Positions 17,489 through 27,126 are shown, counted from the stretch's first letter. The stretch is 64,000 bases of DNA from Methanococcoides orientis (GCF_021184045.1 NZ_CP073710.1:1808685-1872684), one strand, 5' to 3'. Made by a program: numbers and translations. Notes: generated from the sequence alone by a model not told the origin.

Positions 17489-18838
17489 ATGACAAACTCT
17501 GACAAAAAGATACAGACCAAGGAAGAAGTTCTGGAAGCAATTACCGAATGTGATGTGAAGTTCATCAGAACACAGTTCACCGACACATTGGGAATGATCA
17601 AAAGCTGGGCGATCCCTTCAGAGAACCTGGAAGATGCCTTCAATGACGGTGTCATGTTCGATGGCTCATCCATCGAAGGTTTCACAAGGATCGAAGAATC
17701 GGATATGATGCTCATGCCCGACCCGACCACCTTCAACATACTCCCATGGAGACCATCTGAAGGTGCAGTGGCACGCATCATCGGTGATGTCAAACTTCCT
17801 GACGGGACACCTTTCCAGGGAGATCCAAGATACATCCTAAAGAGAGGTATAGAGCAGGCAAAGGACATGGGGTTCACCATGAACGTCGGACCGGAACTCG
17901 AGTTCTTCCTTTTCAAACTGGACGAGCATGGCAATCCAACTACCGAACTGACAGACTATGGCGGATATTTCGACTTTGCACCACTGGACAGGGCTCAGGA
18001 CGTTCGCAGGGAAATCGACTATGCCCTCGAACACATGGGATTCAAGCTTGAAGCTTCCCATCATGAAGTTGCACCCTCACAACATGAGATCGACTTCAGG
18101 TTTGGAGATGTACTGACCACAGCAGACAGTGTTGTGACATTTAAATACGTGGTCAAGTCCATTGCATACCACAAAGGATACTATGCGACATTCATGCCAA
18201 AACCACTATTCGGAGTGAATGGCTCAGGAATGCACGCAAACCAGTCCCTGATGACAGAGGACGGGAAGAATGCGTTCTACGATCCTGAAGCAGAGAACGG
18301 TCTTTCGGAGAACGCCAGATACTACATCGGCGGTCTGCTTGACCACATCGGCGAATTTACAGCCATCACAAATCCGGTTGTAAACTCTTACAAACGCCTC
18401 GTACCGGGCTATGAGGCACCGATATACATCACATGGTCCGACAGCAACAGAAGTTCACTCATCCGCATCCCTGCTGCAAGAGGCAAGGGCACCCGTGTGG
18501 AACTCAGGAACCCTGACCCGTCATGTAACCCATACCTGGCATTTGCAGTTATGCTGGAAGCAGGACTTGATGGTATCAGGAACAAGATCGAGCCAGGAGA
18601 ATCACTCAGGATGAACATCTTTGAGCTTAGTGAAAAAGAAAGAGAGGATATGGGGATCGAGTCACTGCCCGGCAACCTGAAGGCAGCTATCGACAAAATG
18701 AACAAGAGCAAATTCGTGAGAAACGCTCTTGGAGACCATGTATTCGAAAATTATCTCGCTGCAAAGACTGCGGAGTGGGATGCTTACAAGGCACGTGTGC
18801 ATCAATGGGAACTTGACACGTACCTCAGTATATTGTAA
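17489..18838 (+). CDS. glnA: Glutamine synthetase, type I
   Basis: 449 residues, the usual length of GSI. Family blocks are complete: VMFDGSSIEGF, NVGPELEFFLF, HHEVAPSQHEIDF, GSGMHANQSL, NPVVNSYKRLVPGYEAP and RIPAARGKGTRVELRNPDPSCNPYLAFAVML. It makes glutamine from glutamate, ammonia and ATP and is the first step of the assimilation set that continues with the glutamate synthase genes from 18909. The 70-bp gap to those genes suggests a shared or partly shared transcript. Confidence 0.96.
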   Translation: MTNSDKKIQTKEEVLEAITECDVKFIRTQFTDTLGMIKSWAIPSENLEDAFNDGVMFDGSSIEGFTRIEESDMMLMPDPTTFNILPWRPSEGAVARIIGDVKLPDGTPFQGDPRYILKRGIEQAKDMGFTMNVGPELEFFLFKLDEHGNPTTELTDYGGYFDFAPLDRAQDVRREIDYALEHMGFKLEASHHEVAPSQHEIDFRFGDVLTTADSVVTFKYVVKSIAYHKGYYATFMPKPLFGVNGSGMHANQSLMTEDGKNAFYDPEAENGLSENARYYIGGLLDHIGEFTAITNPVVNSYKRLVPGYEAPIYITWSDSNRSSLIRIPAARGKGTRVELRNPDPSCNPYLAFAVMLEAGLDGIRNKIEPGESLRMNIFELSEKEREDMGIESLPGNLKAAIDKMNKSKFVRNALGDHVFENYLAAKTAEWDAYKARVHQWELDTYLSIL

Positions 18839-18908
18839 GGGCATTTACCCTTACACCCTCCGCCCTGGCAGCAATATGCTGATCATATAGATTTAAAAAG
18901 GTGATAAA

Positions 18909-19961
18909 ATGTGTGGAATTATAGGTGTGATCGACAGGAAAAGGGCACTAATGGATGGATCCAGTATTCGCGATGCACTGAGTCTTATGAATGAAAGAGG
19001 AAGTGGAGAAGGTGCAGGCTATGCAGCATATGGCATATACCCTGATTACCAGGACTGCTATGCGATCCATGTATTCTTTGACAACATTGTGGAACCAAAG
19101 TCCCAGCTTGATCATATGCTCCACAAATGGGGCCGTATCGTACACCAGGAAGCCATACCAACATACGAGCAGGAAGGACTTAAAAGGAGCCACATCCCCT
19201 GGAGATACTTCTTCAAGCCTTACAGTGACCTGATGGCAGGAAGTTCGACCCCTGAAGATGATGTCATGAAGTACATTGTCATGGAAACAAATTCCAACAT
19301 ACAGGGAGCACTGATATTCTCATCTGGAAAGAACATGGGTGTTTTCAAAGCTTCCGGCTGGCCCGAGGATGTTGCCAACTTCTATCGCATTGAGGACTAC
19401 AAAGGATACATCTGGCTTGCACACAACCGTTATCCAACCAACACCCCGGGATGGTGGGGGGGAGCGCATCCGTTCAACCTTCTTGACTGGGCAGTAGTGC
19501 ACAACGGAGAGATCACCTCATACGGCACGAACAGACGTTATGTTGAAAGCAATGGATACACCTGCAGTATGTTCACAGATACCGAAGTAGTGGCATACCT
19601 TTTCGATCTTCTCGGCAGAAGACACGGGCTTCCGGAAGACATTGTGGTAAAAGCACTTGCACCACCATTCTGGGACGAGATCGATAACATGCCCGAAAAG
19701 GAGCAGGAACTCAACCACGCGATCCGCCTTACCTACGGACCTGCCCTCATGAACGGACCATTCGCGATCGTTGTGGCCACACATGAAGGAATAGTAGGAT
19801 TTACGGACAGGATCAAGCTCAGACCACTGGTAATCGGAGAGAACGGAAACCGGCTTTACATCTCAAGCGAGGAAGCTGCCATCCGCGTCATGGACCCTGA
19901 AGTACAGAACATTCACATGCCAAGAGCAGGAGAACCTGTCATCGGGAGGTTGAACGTATGA
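18909..19961 (+). CDS. Glutamate synthase, glutaminase domain protein (class II amidotransferase)
   Basis: 350 residues, corresponding to the amino-terminal amidotransferase domain of bacterial GltB but as a separate protein. It begins MCGIIGVID, so Cys2 becomes the catalytic N-terminal nucleophile. The glutamine pocket motifs AHNRYPTNTPGWWGGAHPFN and VVHNGEI are present. It releases ammonia from glutamine for the synthase subunit. It overlaps the next gene by 4 bp. Confidence 0.92.
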   Translation: MCGIIGVIDRKRALMDGSSIRDALSLMNERGSGEGAGYAAYGIYPDYQDCYAIHVFFDNIVEPKSQLDHMLHKWGRIVHQEAIPTYEQEGLKRSHIPWRYFFKPYSDLMAGSSTPEDDVMKYIVMETNSNIQGALIFSSGKNMGVFKASGWPEDVANFYRIEDYKGYIWLAHNRYPTNTPGWWGGAHPFNLLDWAVVHNGEITSYGTNRRYVESNGYTCSMFTDTEVVAYLFDLLGRRHGLPEDIVVKALAPPFWDEIDNMPEKEQELNHAIRLTYGPALMNGPFAIVVATHEGIVGFTDRIKLRPLVIGENGNRLYISSEEAAIRVMDPEVQNIHMPRAGEPVIGRLNV

Positions 19962-21469
19962 GCCTTGGAAGCGTACCCCTGAAATACAAGATTACCATCG
20001 ACCGCGAGCAGTGCATGCACTGTATGAGGTGTATCGATAACTGTTCGTACGGAGTTTACCACAAGGAAGATGACAGGATAATCATCGATTCCCGAAAGTG
20101 TACAGCTTGCCATCACTGTATCTCCATGTGCCCAAGGGATGCAATATCCCTGCAGGAAAGACCTGTGGATTACCGCAGCCACCCCCTCTGGACAGCTGAG
20201 GCACGTGAGGACATCATCAACCAGGCACGTACAGGAAAGATCATCCTTGCAGGAATGGGGAATGCAAAACCTTATCCGGTGATCTTCGACAGGCTTGTGC
20301 TGGATGCCTGCCAGGTAACAAACCCGAGTATCGACCCGCTGCGTGAACCCATGGAGCTTCGAACATACCTTGGAAAGAAGCCGTCAAAACTTGAGATAGA
20401 CAAGAAGGATAATGGTGATGTCGAACTGCTCACCAAACTCACTCCAAACCTCAAGCTTGAAACTCCCATAATGATCGGGCACATGAGCTATGGTGCCATC
20501 AGCCTGAACGCACAGCTAAGCCTTGCAAAAGCTGTGGAAAAGACCGGTACGTTCATGGGAACCGGAGAAGGAGGACTTCATGAAGCGATCTACCCGTACC
20601 AGAAGAACATGATAGTCCAGGTGGCATCCGGACGTTTCGGTGTGGACATCAACTACCTCGAAAGGGGAGCAGCCATAGAGATCAAGATCGGACAGGGTGC
20701 AAAGCCCGGTATCGGCGGACACCTTCCTGGAGAAAAGGTATGTCAGGACGTTTCCTGCACCCGTATGATACCTCTTGGAAGTGACGCTATCAGCCCTGCA
20801 CCTCATCATGACATATACAGCATAGAGGACCTCGCACAACTTGTGAGAAGCCTAAAGGAAGCTACCGAGTGGAAGAAACCTGTGTTCGTGAAGATAGCAG
20901 CTGTGCACAATGCTGCGGCAATTGCAGCAGGTATTGCACGTTCCTCGGCAGATGCTGTGGTGATAGACGGATTCCGCGGAGGTAGCGGAGCAACACCAAA
21001 GGTCTTCAGGGACAATGTAGGCATCCCGATCGAGGCAGCCGTTGCAAGTGTTGACCAGAAGCTCAAGGACCAGGGCATCAGGAACAAGATCTCGGTCATT
21101 GCAAGTGGCGGCATCCGCAATAGTGCGGATATTGCGAAATCCATCGCCCTTGGAGCAGACGCCGTTTACATCGGAACTGGAGCACTCATAGCAATGGGAT
21201 GCCGTGTTTGTGGGCAGTGTTACAGAGGTATGTGTCCATGGGGTATCGCAACCCAGAGGCCGGACCTTGTAGAACGCCTTGACCCAGAGGCAGAATCCGA
21301 GCATGTGGCAAACCTCATCCGCTCATGGACACTCGAGCTTAGCGAGCTGATGGGAGCTGCCGGCATCAACAGTATTGAAAGCCTGAGAAGCAACAGAAGC
21401 CGCCTGCGAGGATATATGCTGGACGAAGGGACACTGGATGTCCTGCAGGTCAAACCGGTAGGGGCCTGA
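19958..21469 (+). CDS. Glutamate synthase, FMN/Fe-S catalytic domain protein
   Basis: 503 residues. Two ferredoxin-type motifs lie at the N-terminus (CMHCMRCIDNCS and CTACHHCISMCP), followed by the FMN barrel of glutamate synthase (PIMIGHMSYGAISLNAQLSLAKA, GEGGLHE, IGQGAKPGIGGHLPG, IASGGIRNSADIAKSIALGAD) and the Cys group CRVCGQCYRGMCPWG for the 3Fe-4S centre. It reduces 2-oxoglutarate plus ammonia to glutamate. The extra ferredoxin domains are typical of archaeal GltB2 and indicate electron input from a separate subunit. Confidence 0.94.
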   Translation: MSLGSVPLKYKITIDREQCMHCMRCIDNCSYGVYHKEDDRIIIDSRKCTACHHCISMCPRDAISLQERPVDYRSHPLWTAEAREDIINQARTGKIILAGMGNAKPYPVIFDRLVLDACQVTNPSIDPLREPMELRTYLGKKPSKLEIDKKDNGDVELLTKLTPNLKLETPIMIGHMSYGAISLNAQLSLAKAVEKTGTFMGTGEGGLHEAIYPYQKNMIVQVASGRFGVDINYLERGAAIEIKIGQGAKPGIGGHLPGEKVCQDVSCTRMIPLGSDAISPAPHHDIYSIEDLAQLVRSLKEATEWKKPVFVKIAAVHNAAAIAAGIARSSADAVVIDGFRGGSGATPKVFRDNVGIPIEAAVASVDQKLKDQGIRNKISVIASGGIRNSADIAKSIALGADAVYIGTGALIAMGCRVCGQCYRGMCPWGIATQRPDLVERLDPEAESEHVANLIRSWTLELSELMGAAGINSIESLRSNRSRLRGYMLDEGTLDVLQVKPVGA

Positions 21470-21473
21470 TAAC

Positions 21474-22217
21474 ATGGAAAAAGTAGAGATCGATGCAAAA
21501 GACATGCAATATACTCCCCTCAATGAGACGATAAGAGAGGCAGTCAGGAATGGTGCAAAAGAGATAATCCTGGACAATGTGATAGGCCAGCGTTTCATCG
21601 CTGATGGATTGAAAGGTGATGTCACAATCCGGATCAATGGAGTTGCCGGAGGTGACCTTGGAATGTTCATGAACGGGCCCACCTGCATAGTAAACGGAAA
21701 TTGCGACCATGCACCCGGCAATACCATGGACGGAGGAACAATTGTGATCCATGGAAGTGCAGGAGATGCAGCAGCGCATAGTATGCGTGGTGGAAAGCTT
21801 TTCGTAAAAAATAACATTGGATACCGCGGAGGCATCCATATGAAGCAGTACGAGGAAGAACGGAAACCTGTCTTGGTCGTGGGAGGTTCTTCACACGCAT
21901 TCCTTGGAGAATATATGGCAGGAGGCCTGATCCTTGTACTGGGCATCGGACAGGAAGATCCTGCAAAGGACCGTGGGATCGGAAGTGGCATCCACGGAGG
22001 AATGATAGTTATCCGTGGTGAAGTAAAGGATGAGCTTCTGGGTGTGGGTGCCAGAAAGGCAGAATTCGGAGAAAAGGAACTGGAAATGATCACACCCTAT
22101 GTAGAAGAGTTCTGCAAATATTTCGATACGGAACCCTCCGGATTGCTTGATATGAACTATACATGTATAGTACCTGCAAGCGCCAGACCGTTCGCAGGCA
22201 AGTACACATGGGAGTGA
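21474..22217 (+). CDS. Glutamate synthase, GXGXG domain protein
   Basis: 247 residues with a right-handed beta-helix of GXGXG repeats (for example GVAGGDLGMFMNG, GNCDHAPGNTMDGG, GSAGDAAAHSMRGG), equal to the carboxy-terminal domain of GltB. In the fused enzyme this domain holds the parts together and helps shape the ammonia path. It is 4 bp from the FMN subunit and 4 bp from the FrhB-like gene. Confidence 0.92.
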   Translation: MEKVEIDAKDMQYTPLNETIREAVRNGAKEIILDNVIGQRFIADGLKGDVTIRINGVAGGDLGMFMNGPTCIVNGNCDHAPGNTMDGGTIVIHGSAGDAAAHSMRGGKLFVKNNIGYRGGIHMKQYEEERKPVLVVGGSSHAFLGEYMAGGLILVLGIGQEDPAKDRGIGSGIHGGMIVIRGEVKDELLGVGARKAEFGEKELEMITPYVEEFCKYFDTEPSGLLDMNYTCIVPASARPFAGKYTWE

Positions 22218-22221
22218 TAAC

Positions 22222-23238
22222 ATGTATGAGAAAAATTACAATGATCTTGAAGACACCGTATGGCATACTGGAAAATGTGCATGTTGCGGTGCATGTGTTG
22301 CAGTTTGCCCGGCAAACTCACTTTTCTTTGAAACCGGAGAGAATTCCACACACCCGATGAATGACGGATATTGCAAATCAGCTGTTGACGGAGTGCCCTG
22401 CGGCGCCTGCTATGAGGTCTGCCCGAGAACAGACGAGAGGAAGATCGAAACCATCGGGAATTCCATCGACATAGTCGCTGCTTCAGCAAACTTCGATGTT
22501 GAGAAGAAGCAAAGCGGTGGTGCGGTCACTGCAATTCTTATGAACGCACTGGAACAGGGTCTTGTGGATGCTGTCATTAATGTTGCAGAAGACCCATGGA
22601 ACCTCAAACCCAGGTCAACGATCATAACTTCCAGTGAGATGATTACCAGACAGGCCGGAAGCCGGTACAACTGGTGGGTACCCCTCCTATCCGCGTTAAA
22701 GGAAGCCGTCATCACCAAAAAGTATCGCAATATAGCGATAGTAGGTGTACCTTGTGTGGTCCAGGCGATCAGTGAGATGCGCAAAAGTGAGCATGACCTG
22801 ATAAGACCATTCCGAAATTCTATCCGGCTGATGATCGGTCTTTTCTGCACAGAGACATTCGACTATGAGAAAATGGTCGAGGGAAAGTTCAAGAAAGAGC
22901 TTGGTATCGACCCATGGCAGATCAAGCGCCTCGATGTTCCGGGAAAACTGGAGATCACGACCGAGAACGGAGAAATTCATACGATCCCACTTTCCGAAGT
23001 TGATGATTGTATACGCCCGGGTTGTGCTATATGTGCAGATCTGACAGCACTTGATTCGGATATTTCTGCCGGATCCATCGGAAGTCCGCAGGGCCAGACC
23101 ACACTTATCATACGCACACCTGTGGGAAACAAGTTCTTCATGAGCACTGTTGATGACGGAAAACTTGTGGTATCGGACAATGTGGATTTGAAGCCCATAG
23201 AAGCGCTCGCGAACAAGAAGGCAAAAAGGAGAGCATGA
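22222..23238 (+). CDS. FrhB/FpoF-type coenzyme F420 oxidoreductase subunit of glutamate synthase
   Basis: 338 residues. An N-terminal pair of ferredoxin motifs (CACCGACVAVCPANS and the incomplete second set CKSAVDGVPCGACYEVCPR) is followed by the FrhB-type F420/FAD domain (QSGGAVTAILMNALEQGLVDAVI, VGVPCVVQAI, LFCTETFDYEKM, RPGCAICADLTALDSDISAG). As the last gene behind three glutamate synthase pieces it probably supplies electrons from reduced F420, replacing the NADPH-dependent GltD of bacteria. That cofactor use is inference from family and context. Confidence 0.85.
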   Translation: MYEKNYNDLEDTVWHTGKCACCGACVAVCPANSLFFETGENSTHPMNDGYCKSAVDGVPCGACYEVCPRTDERKIETIGNSIDIVAASANFDVEKKQSGGAVTAILMNALEQGLVDAVINVAEDPWNLKPRSTIITSSEMITRQAGSRYNWWVPLLSALKEAVITKKYRNIAIVGVPCVVQAISEMRKSEHDLIRPFRNSIRLMIGLFCTETFDYEKMVEGKFKKELGIDPWQIKRLDVPGKLEITTENGEIHTIPLSEVDDCIRPGCAICADLTALDSDISAGSIGSPQGQTTLIIRTPVGNKFFMSTVDDGKLVVSDNVDLKPIEALANKKAKRRA

Positions 23239-23377
23239 AACTGCATTTATGCATCGGGAGCCAGTGCCTGATGCTTTTTTTATCAATAGCATCCCCAACT
23301 CATTACTTTCAATATGCTCACAGCAGGTACAAATAATAAGTACAATATAACGTTATGCGAAGTTGGAGAAAGTGTCA

Positions 23378-24601
23378 ATGCCTGCCTATACCGTTACGGA
23401 ACTGAACAATTTTATCAAAAATATCCTGACAAATGACCCGAAGCTCAACAATATCTGGGTACAGGGAGAGATTTCAAATCTCACAAAACATAGTTCGGGA
23501 CATTACTATTTTACCATTAAAGATGGAAAGAGCCAGATCAGCTGCGTTAGCTTCAGGTCTGTGAACAGGACACTTCGCTTCGAGCCTGAAAAGAACATGA
23601 AGGTACTTGTCTTCGGATCCGTGGACGTATATACCATCCGCGGCCAGTACCAGCTGCGTGTGATGGACATGCGGCCTGATGGGATCGGGGAATTATACAA
23701 AGCTTATGAGCAGCTTAAGGAAAGACTTCAAAAGGAAGGACTTTTCAGCGATATACACAAGCAGACCATACCTAAATTCCCGAAAAAGATCGGTGTTGCC
23801 ACCTCTGTCACCGGTGCTGCAATACATGATATATTGAATGTTATAGGGCGCAGATACCCTGTTGACATACTGCTCTCACCTACCATCGTACAGGGAGAAA
23901 AATCTGCGGAAAGTATAGTACATTCCATAGAACTGCTGAACATGACCGATGTGGACGTGATAATAGTAGGCCGTGGCGGTGGCTCCCTTGAAGACCTATG
24001 GTCCTTTAATGAGGAAGCGGTCGCGAGAGCTATTTTCAACTCCGATAAACCCATTGTTTCAGCAGTGGGCCATGAAACTGATTTTACCATATCGGACTTC
24101 ACGGCCGATCTTCGGGCACCAACACCATCTTCGGCTGCAGAGCTTGTAGTGCCTGACCAGAAGGAATTGAAAAGACACATGATGAACCTCTCCACGAGAA
24201 TGGAGAGCGAAATGCGTCACGTCATGTCTGAGAGAAAGAAGCACCTGGAACATCTTCGGGAAAAGATAGAACCTGAACATTTCAAGGATATGTTAAGGCA
24301 GGATTACCAGCATCTTGATGAGCTCACATCAAAACTGACAACATCCATTGGCAGGATTGTAGATAACAAGGCATCTGAGCTCAAACTTCATGCTTCCAGA
24401 CTCAATTCGGTCAGCCCTTTGAACACCATTGGAAGAGGTTACAGCATTGCAGTATCCCCGAATAGCAGAAGGATCATCACAAACGTTGCCGAGGTAAAGA
24501 AAAAAGATGCGGTTGATGTAATTGTCAGCGATGGCATTCTGGAATGTAATGTTAAGAGCATAAAGGAAGACAGGAAAAAGTACCTGCTATTTGAGAGGTG
24601 A
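23378..24601 (+). CDS. xseA: Exodeoxyribonuclease VII large subunit
   Basis: About 407 residues from the ATG at 23378 (MPAYTVTELNNFIKN), preceded by GGAG. The N-terminal OB fold (NIWVQGEISNLTKHSSGHYYFTIKD) and the nuclease core (IGVATSVTGAAIHDILNVIGRRYP, DVIIVGRGGGSLEDLWSFNEEAVARAIFNS, PIVSAVGHETDFTISDFTADLRAPTPSSAAE) are complete, followed by a helical C-terminal part. With XseB it degrades single-stranded DNA. Exo VII is mainly bacterial, so this pair is probably an old transfer into Methanosarcinales. It overlaps the SD region of xseB. Confidence 0.94.
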   Translation: MPAYTVTELNNFIKNILTNDPKLNNIWVQGEISNLTKHSSGHYYFTIKDGKSQISCVSFRSVNRTLRFEPEKNMKVLVFGSVDVYTIRGQYQLRVMDMRPDGIGELYKAYEQLKERLQKEGLFSDIHKQTIPKFPKKIGVATSVTGAAIHDILNVIGRRYPVDILLSPTIVQGEKSAESIVHSIELLNMTDVDVIIVGRGGGSLEDLWSFNEEAVARAIFNSDKPIVSAVGHETDFTISDFTADLRAPTPSSAAELVVPDQKELKRHMMNLSTRMESEMRHVMSERKKHLEHLREKIEPEHFKDMLRQDYQHLDELTSKLTTSIGRIVDNKASELKLHASRLNSVSPLNTIGRGYSIAVSPNSRRIITNVAEVKKKDAVDVIVSDGILECNVKSIKEDRKKYLLFER

Positions 24602-24605
24602 ACAT

Positions 24606-24887
24606 ATGGGAAAGACGGATACTACCAACGATATTGGTGAAGACAATATTAATGAAGAGAGCATTGAAGAACTTACATTTGAAGAAGCACTTGAAGAGCT
24701 GGAAACCATTGTTGAGCATCTTGAAAGGGGGCAGCTTACTCTGGATGACAGTATCGGGACCTTCGAGAAAGGTATGAAGCTGGCACTCCTCTGCAACCGG
24801 AAAATAGAGGCTTCTGAAAAGAAGATTGAGCTCCTGATAGAAAAGAATGGTAACCTTGCGACAGAACCATTTAGTGAAACGGATTGA
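24606..24887 (+). CDS. xseB: Exodeoxyribonuclease VII small subunit
   Basis: 93 residues from the ATG at 24606, which has GAGGTGA seven bases upstream; an earlier TTG in frame lies inside that ribosome-binding site. The family core LTFEEALEELETIVEHLERGQLTLDDSIGTFEKGMKL is easily seen in pieces, forming a helical hairpin. It binds XseA to form the active nuclease. A short acidic N-terminal extension precedes the core. Confidence 0.93.
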   Translation: MGKTDTTNDIGEDNINEESIEELTFEEALEELETIVEHLERGQLTLDDSIGTFEKGMKLALLCNRKIEASEKKIELLIEKNGNLATEPFSETD

Positions 24888-24915
24888 TCAGTAAGGTCTC
24901 TGAAAAAGAAGAAAC

Positions 24916-24932
24916 TATCATATAATATGATA
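24916..24932 (+). promoter_or_regulatory. Perfect A/T-rich palindrome before the KaiC-like gene
   Basis: TATCATATAATATGATA is a perfect 17-bp inverted repeat around a central A. It lies about 80 bp before the ATG at 25009, and further TATA-like sequence follows at 24933-24948. It may be a TATA region, a regulator site, or both. Confidence 0.35.
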
Positions 24933-25008
24933 CAATATATTTTTAATAAGTAAACCTATCTGGAATCAAGAAATTATAAGTAACCCTTTATCCATATGGA
25001 AAATTACA

Positions 25009-26391
25009 ATGTCAGAACTTCAAAATATGTCATGCTGTATCGACGGCCTTGATGAGATCCTTGGGGGATTCGGGAAACCATCGACAATACTAGTTGCGGG
25101 TACGGCAGGGGTTGGCAAGACCACAATGATACTGCAGATGCTATCAAATGCTGCCAAAAAGGGAGAAAAAACCCTATACATACCTCTTACAACGGAAACT
25201 GCCGGGAAAACTGAGAGACTGCATTCCATATACCCGTTCCTGGATGAGAATGTCAAAGTATATCCGGTAAGCCGTCCTGCAGCTGAAAAGGATCCGCTGA
25301 GCACATTGATAGATGTGGGAAATGTAATAGCATCGGAAAATCCCGACCGTCTGGCAATTGACCCGATCACACCTATAGGATTTGGTTTTGTTGAGCAGGA
25401 GAGAAGGCGTTTCTTCTACACGCTAGATTCCATGCTTAAAGAATCAGAAGCCCTTGTGATGCTCACAGGAGAGCTTCTTGAAGATCAGATACACGAATAT
25501 GTTGCCAGCCACCTTACAGATGGTATAATCTACCTTTCAAAAGAGAACTCTGGCTATCATACTGCCCACAAACTGAAGGTCCTGAAGATGCTTGCCATCG
25601 AGCCGAACAACAAGGCAAGATGCACTGCCCGCGAGTACAGTTACGACGTTAGCTCAGAAGGATTTACAGCATACCCCCGCCTGATCGTTGAAGACGTAGA
25701 TGAGCTTCCTGAAACAAGGATAAAGTCCGGAGTGGAGAACTTCGACCTTATGCTTCACGGCGGCATAATTGCAGGTAATAGCACCCTTATTGCAGGTGAA
25801 CCCGGAACAGGAAAGAGCATATTTGGATGGCAGTTCCTCATGGAAGGACTGAAGAACGGAGAGAAGGGGATAATAGTCACATACAACGACCTCCCACAGC
25901 AGATCATTCAGGGAGCGGCAAAGTTGGGATATGACATGCAGCAATACGTTGATTCCGGAATGCTGAAGTTCATCCATTCTAATCCGGAGGAGATCCATCC
26001 CGATGAGCATGCCACAAGGATAAAAGAACTTGTGGAAAGCATGGAAGCTACAAGACTTGTAGTAGATGGATTGATAAATCTGGAGATCACGTTCCCCGAC
26101 ATCATAAAGCTTCGAGGGTATCTTCAGCGCCTTACAGCCTATCTGAAGACCAGAGGAGTCTCATCGGTCATTACCACAGAACTGAGCGCCCAGGAAAATG
26201 ACAGGATCATGAGCAAAGATGCCTCTTTTATCGTTGATACCGTAGTAACGGTCAGGCAGGTCGTATTCTCGAATGACGTAAAGCGTTACATCAGAATACT
26301 CAAATCTAAGGGTACGAAACATGCACTGAACATGCGTGAGTATGTGATATCAGAAACAGGAATAAAGATCAACTGCGATGTTATTCTTTAA
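25009..26391 (+). CDS. KaiC-like RecA-superfamily ATPase with two domains
   Basis: 460 residues with two KaiC-type domains in tandem. Domain 1 has Walker A GTAGVGKT (31-38); domain 2 has GEPGTGKS (about 263-270), the ITTELS strand and a C-terminal RYIRILKSKGTKHALNMREYVIS, the usual KaiC end. Domain 1 is less conserved in its distal half. Archaeal KaiC-like proteins are signalling ATPases of mostly unknown targets; there is no kaiA or kaiB here, so a clock role should not be assumed. The gene stands alone and has an upstream palindrome. Confidence 0.85.
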   Translation: MSELQNMSCCIDGLDEILGGFGKPSTILVAGTAGVGKTTMILQMLSNAAKKGEKTLYIPLTTETAGKTERLHSIYPFLDENVKVYPVSRPAAEKDPLSTLIDVGNVIASENPDRLAIDPITPIGFGFVEQERRRFFYTLDSMLKESEALVMLTGELLEDQIHEYVASHLTDGIIYLSKENSGYHTAHKLKVLKMLAIEPNNKARCTAREYSYDVSSEGFTAYPRLIVEDVDELPETRIKSGVENFDLMLHGGIIAGNSTLIAGEPGTGKSIFGWQFLMEGLKNGEKGIIVTYNDLPQQIIQGAAKLGYDMQQYVDSGMLKFIHSNPEEIHPDEHATRIKELVESMEATRLVVDGLINLEITFPDIIKLRGYLQRLTAYLKTRGVSSVITTELSAQENDRIMSKDASFIVDTVVTVRQVVFSNDVKRYIRILKSKGTKHALNMREYVISETGIKINCDVIL

Positions 26392-26460
26392 AATGAGCAT
26401 TCAATGAACTAAAAATGAAAAAGTAAGAGAGCCAGGTGGCTCTTAAATATCTCTTTTTGA

Positions 26461-26700
26461 TCAGATAGCGTGGATCGACCTCTCAACACTTGTTCCGAGC
26501 TCCGTGAGGCCGTAAACGCCACCTTCTTCGCTCAATAATTCCTTTACGACAAGCTCGGCCAGTATCCTATCAACAGATGGCTTTACCACATGCATGTTCT
26601 TTGCGATGCGTGCTGCGTCCATCTCCCCTTTAGATCCAAGCAGAGCCAGTAATTTCTGCCTGTTCTTGTTACCTGTTACAAATCCCATTAGTTCATCCAT
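26461..26700 (-). CDS. Small winged-helix transcriptional regulator
   Basis: 79 residues, essentially only a winged helix-turn-helix: GNKNRQKLLALLGSKGEMDAARIAKNM (first helices), KPSVDRILAELVVKELLSEEG (recognition helix and wing), GVYGLTELG. No effector domain. It resembles the short wHTH proteins common in Methanosarcinales. GGTGATATC precedes the ATG. Target unknown. Confidence 0.75.
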   Translation of the reverse strand: MDELMGFVTGNKNRQKLLALLGSKGEMDAARIAKNMHVVKPSVDRILAELVVKELLSEEGGVYGLTELGTSVERSIHAI

Positions 26701-26807
26701 GATATCACCATAACAAAGTGTACTAATGCATCATATAATTATTTACTCACAATTGCCTTTCAACCGATTAAGAGGAATACTTTTATTACCTGTAATGCAT
26801 ATGTATG

Positions 26808-27126
26808 CGTGGCGGGCTAGTCTGGGTAGGCCGGCGTTACCTGTAACCCGAAATCGCCGATATGCGGGAGACGAAGCCAAAAGAAGTTGTTTTGATCATT
26901 TCCAAACCTGTGATCTCAACTGAGAAGCCCCGTCCTGCTTGGATGGTGTTGGTAGAAGAACTAATTGGAGAATTGGTTTTCTTATCTTCACCGTGGGAAC
27001 CAGTCGAGGCCCGGAAGGGAGCAGACCTACCATGGACACTTGTCGCTTGTAGGGCTGCGGGGTGGAGAAGAGATCCCAGATCATTTGGTTATGTGATGGA
27101 CAGCAACTCACGGCGTGCCCGTCACT
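26808..27126 (+). ncRNA. Signal recognition particle RNA (7S RNA)
   Basis: About 318 nt. The terminal helix 1 is formed by GTGGCGGGC (26809-26817) and GCCCGTCAC (27117-27125). The 5' domain has the archaeal TAGGCCGGCG ... TGTAACCCGAAATCGCCGATATG block, and helix 8 carries the SRP54 site GGAACCAGTC ... GGAAGGGAGCAGACC (26996-27030). An A/T-rich promoter element (about 26777-26788) precedes it. Open reading frames over this region are spurious. Confidence 0.93.

Noticed and set aside
25009..26391. A circadian clock role for the KaiC-like protein
   Set aside because: KaiA and KaiB are absent and archaeal KaiC-like ATPases have many roles.
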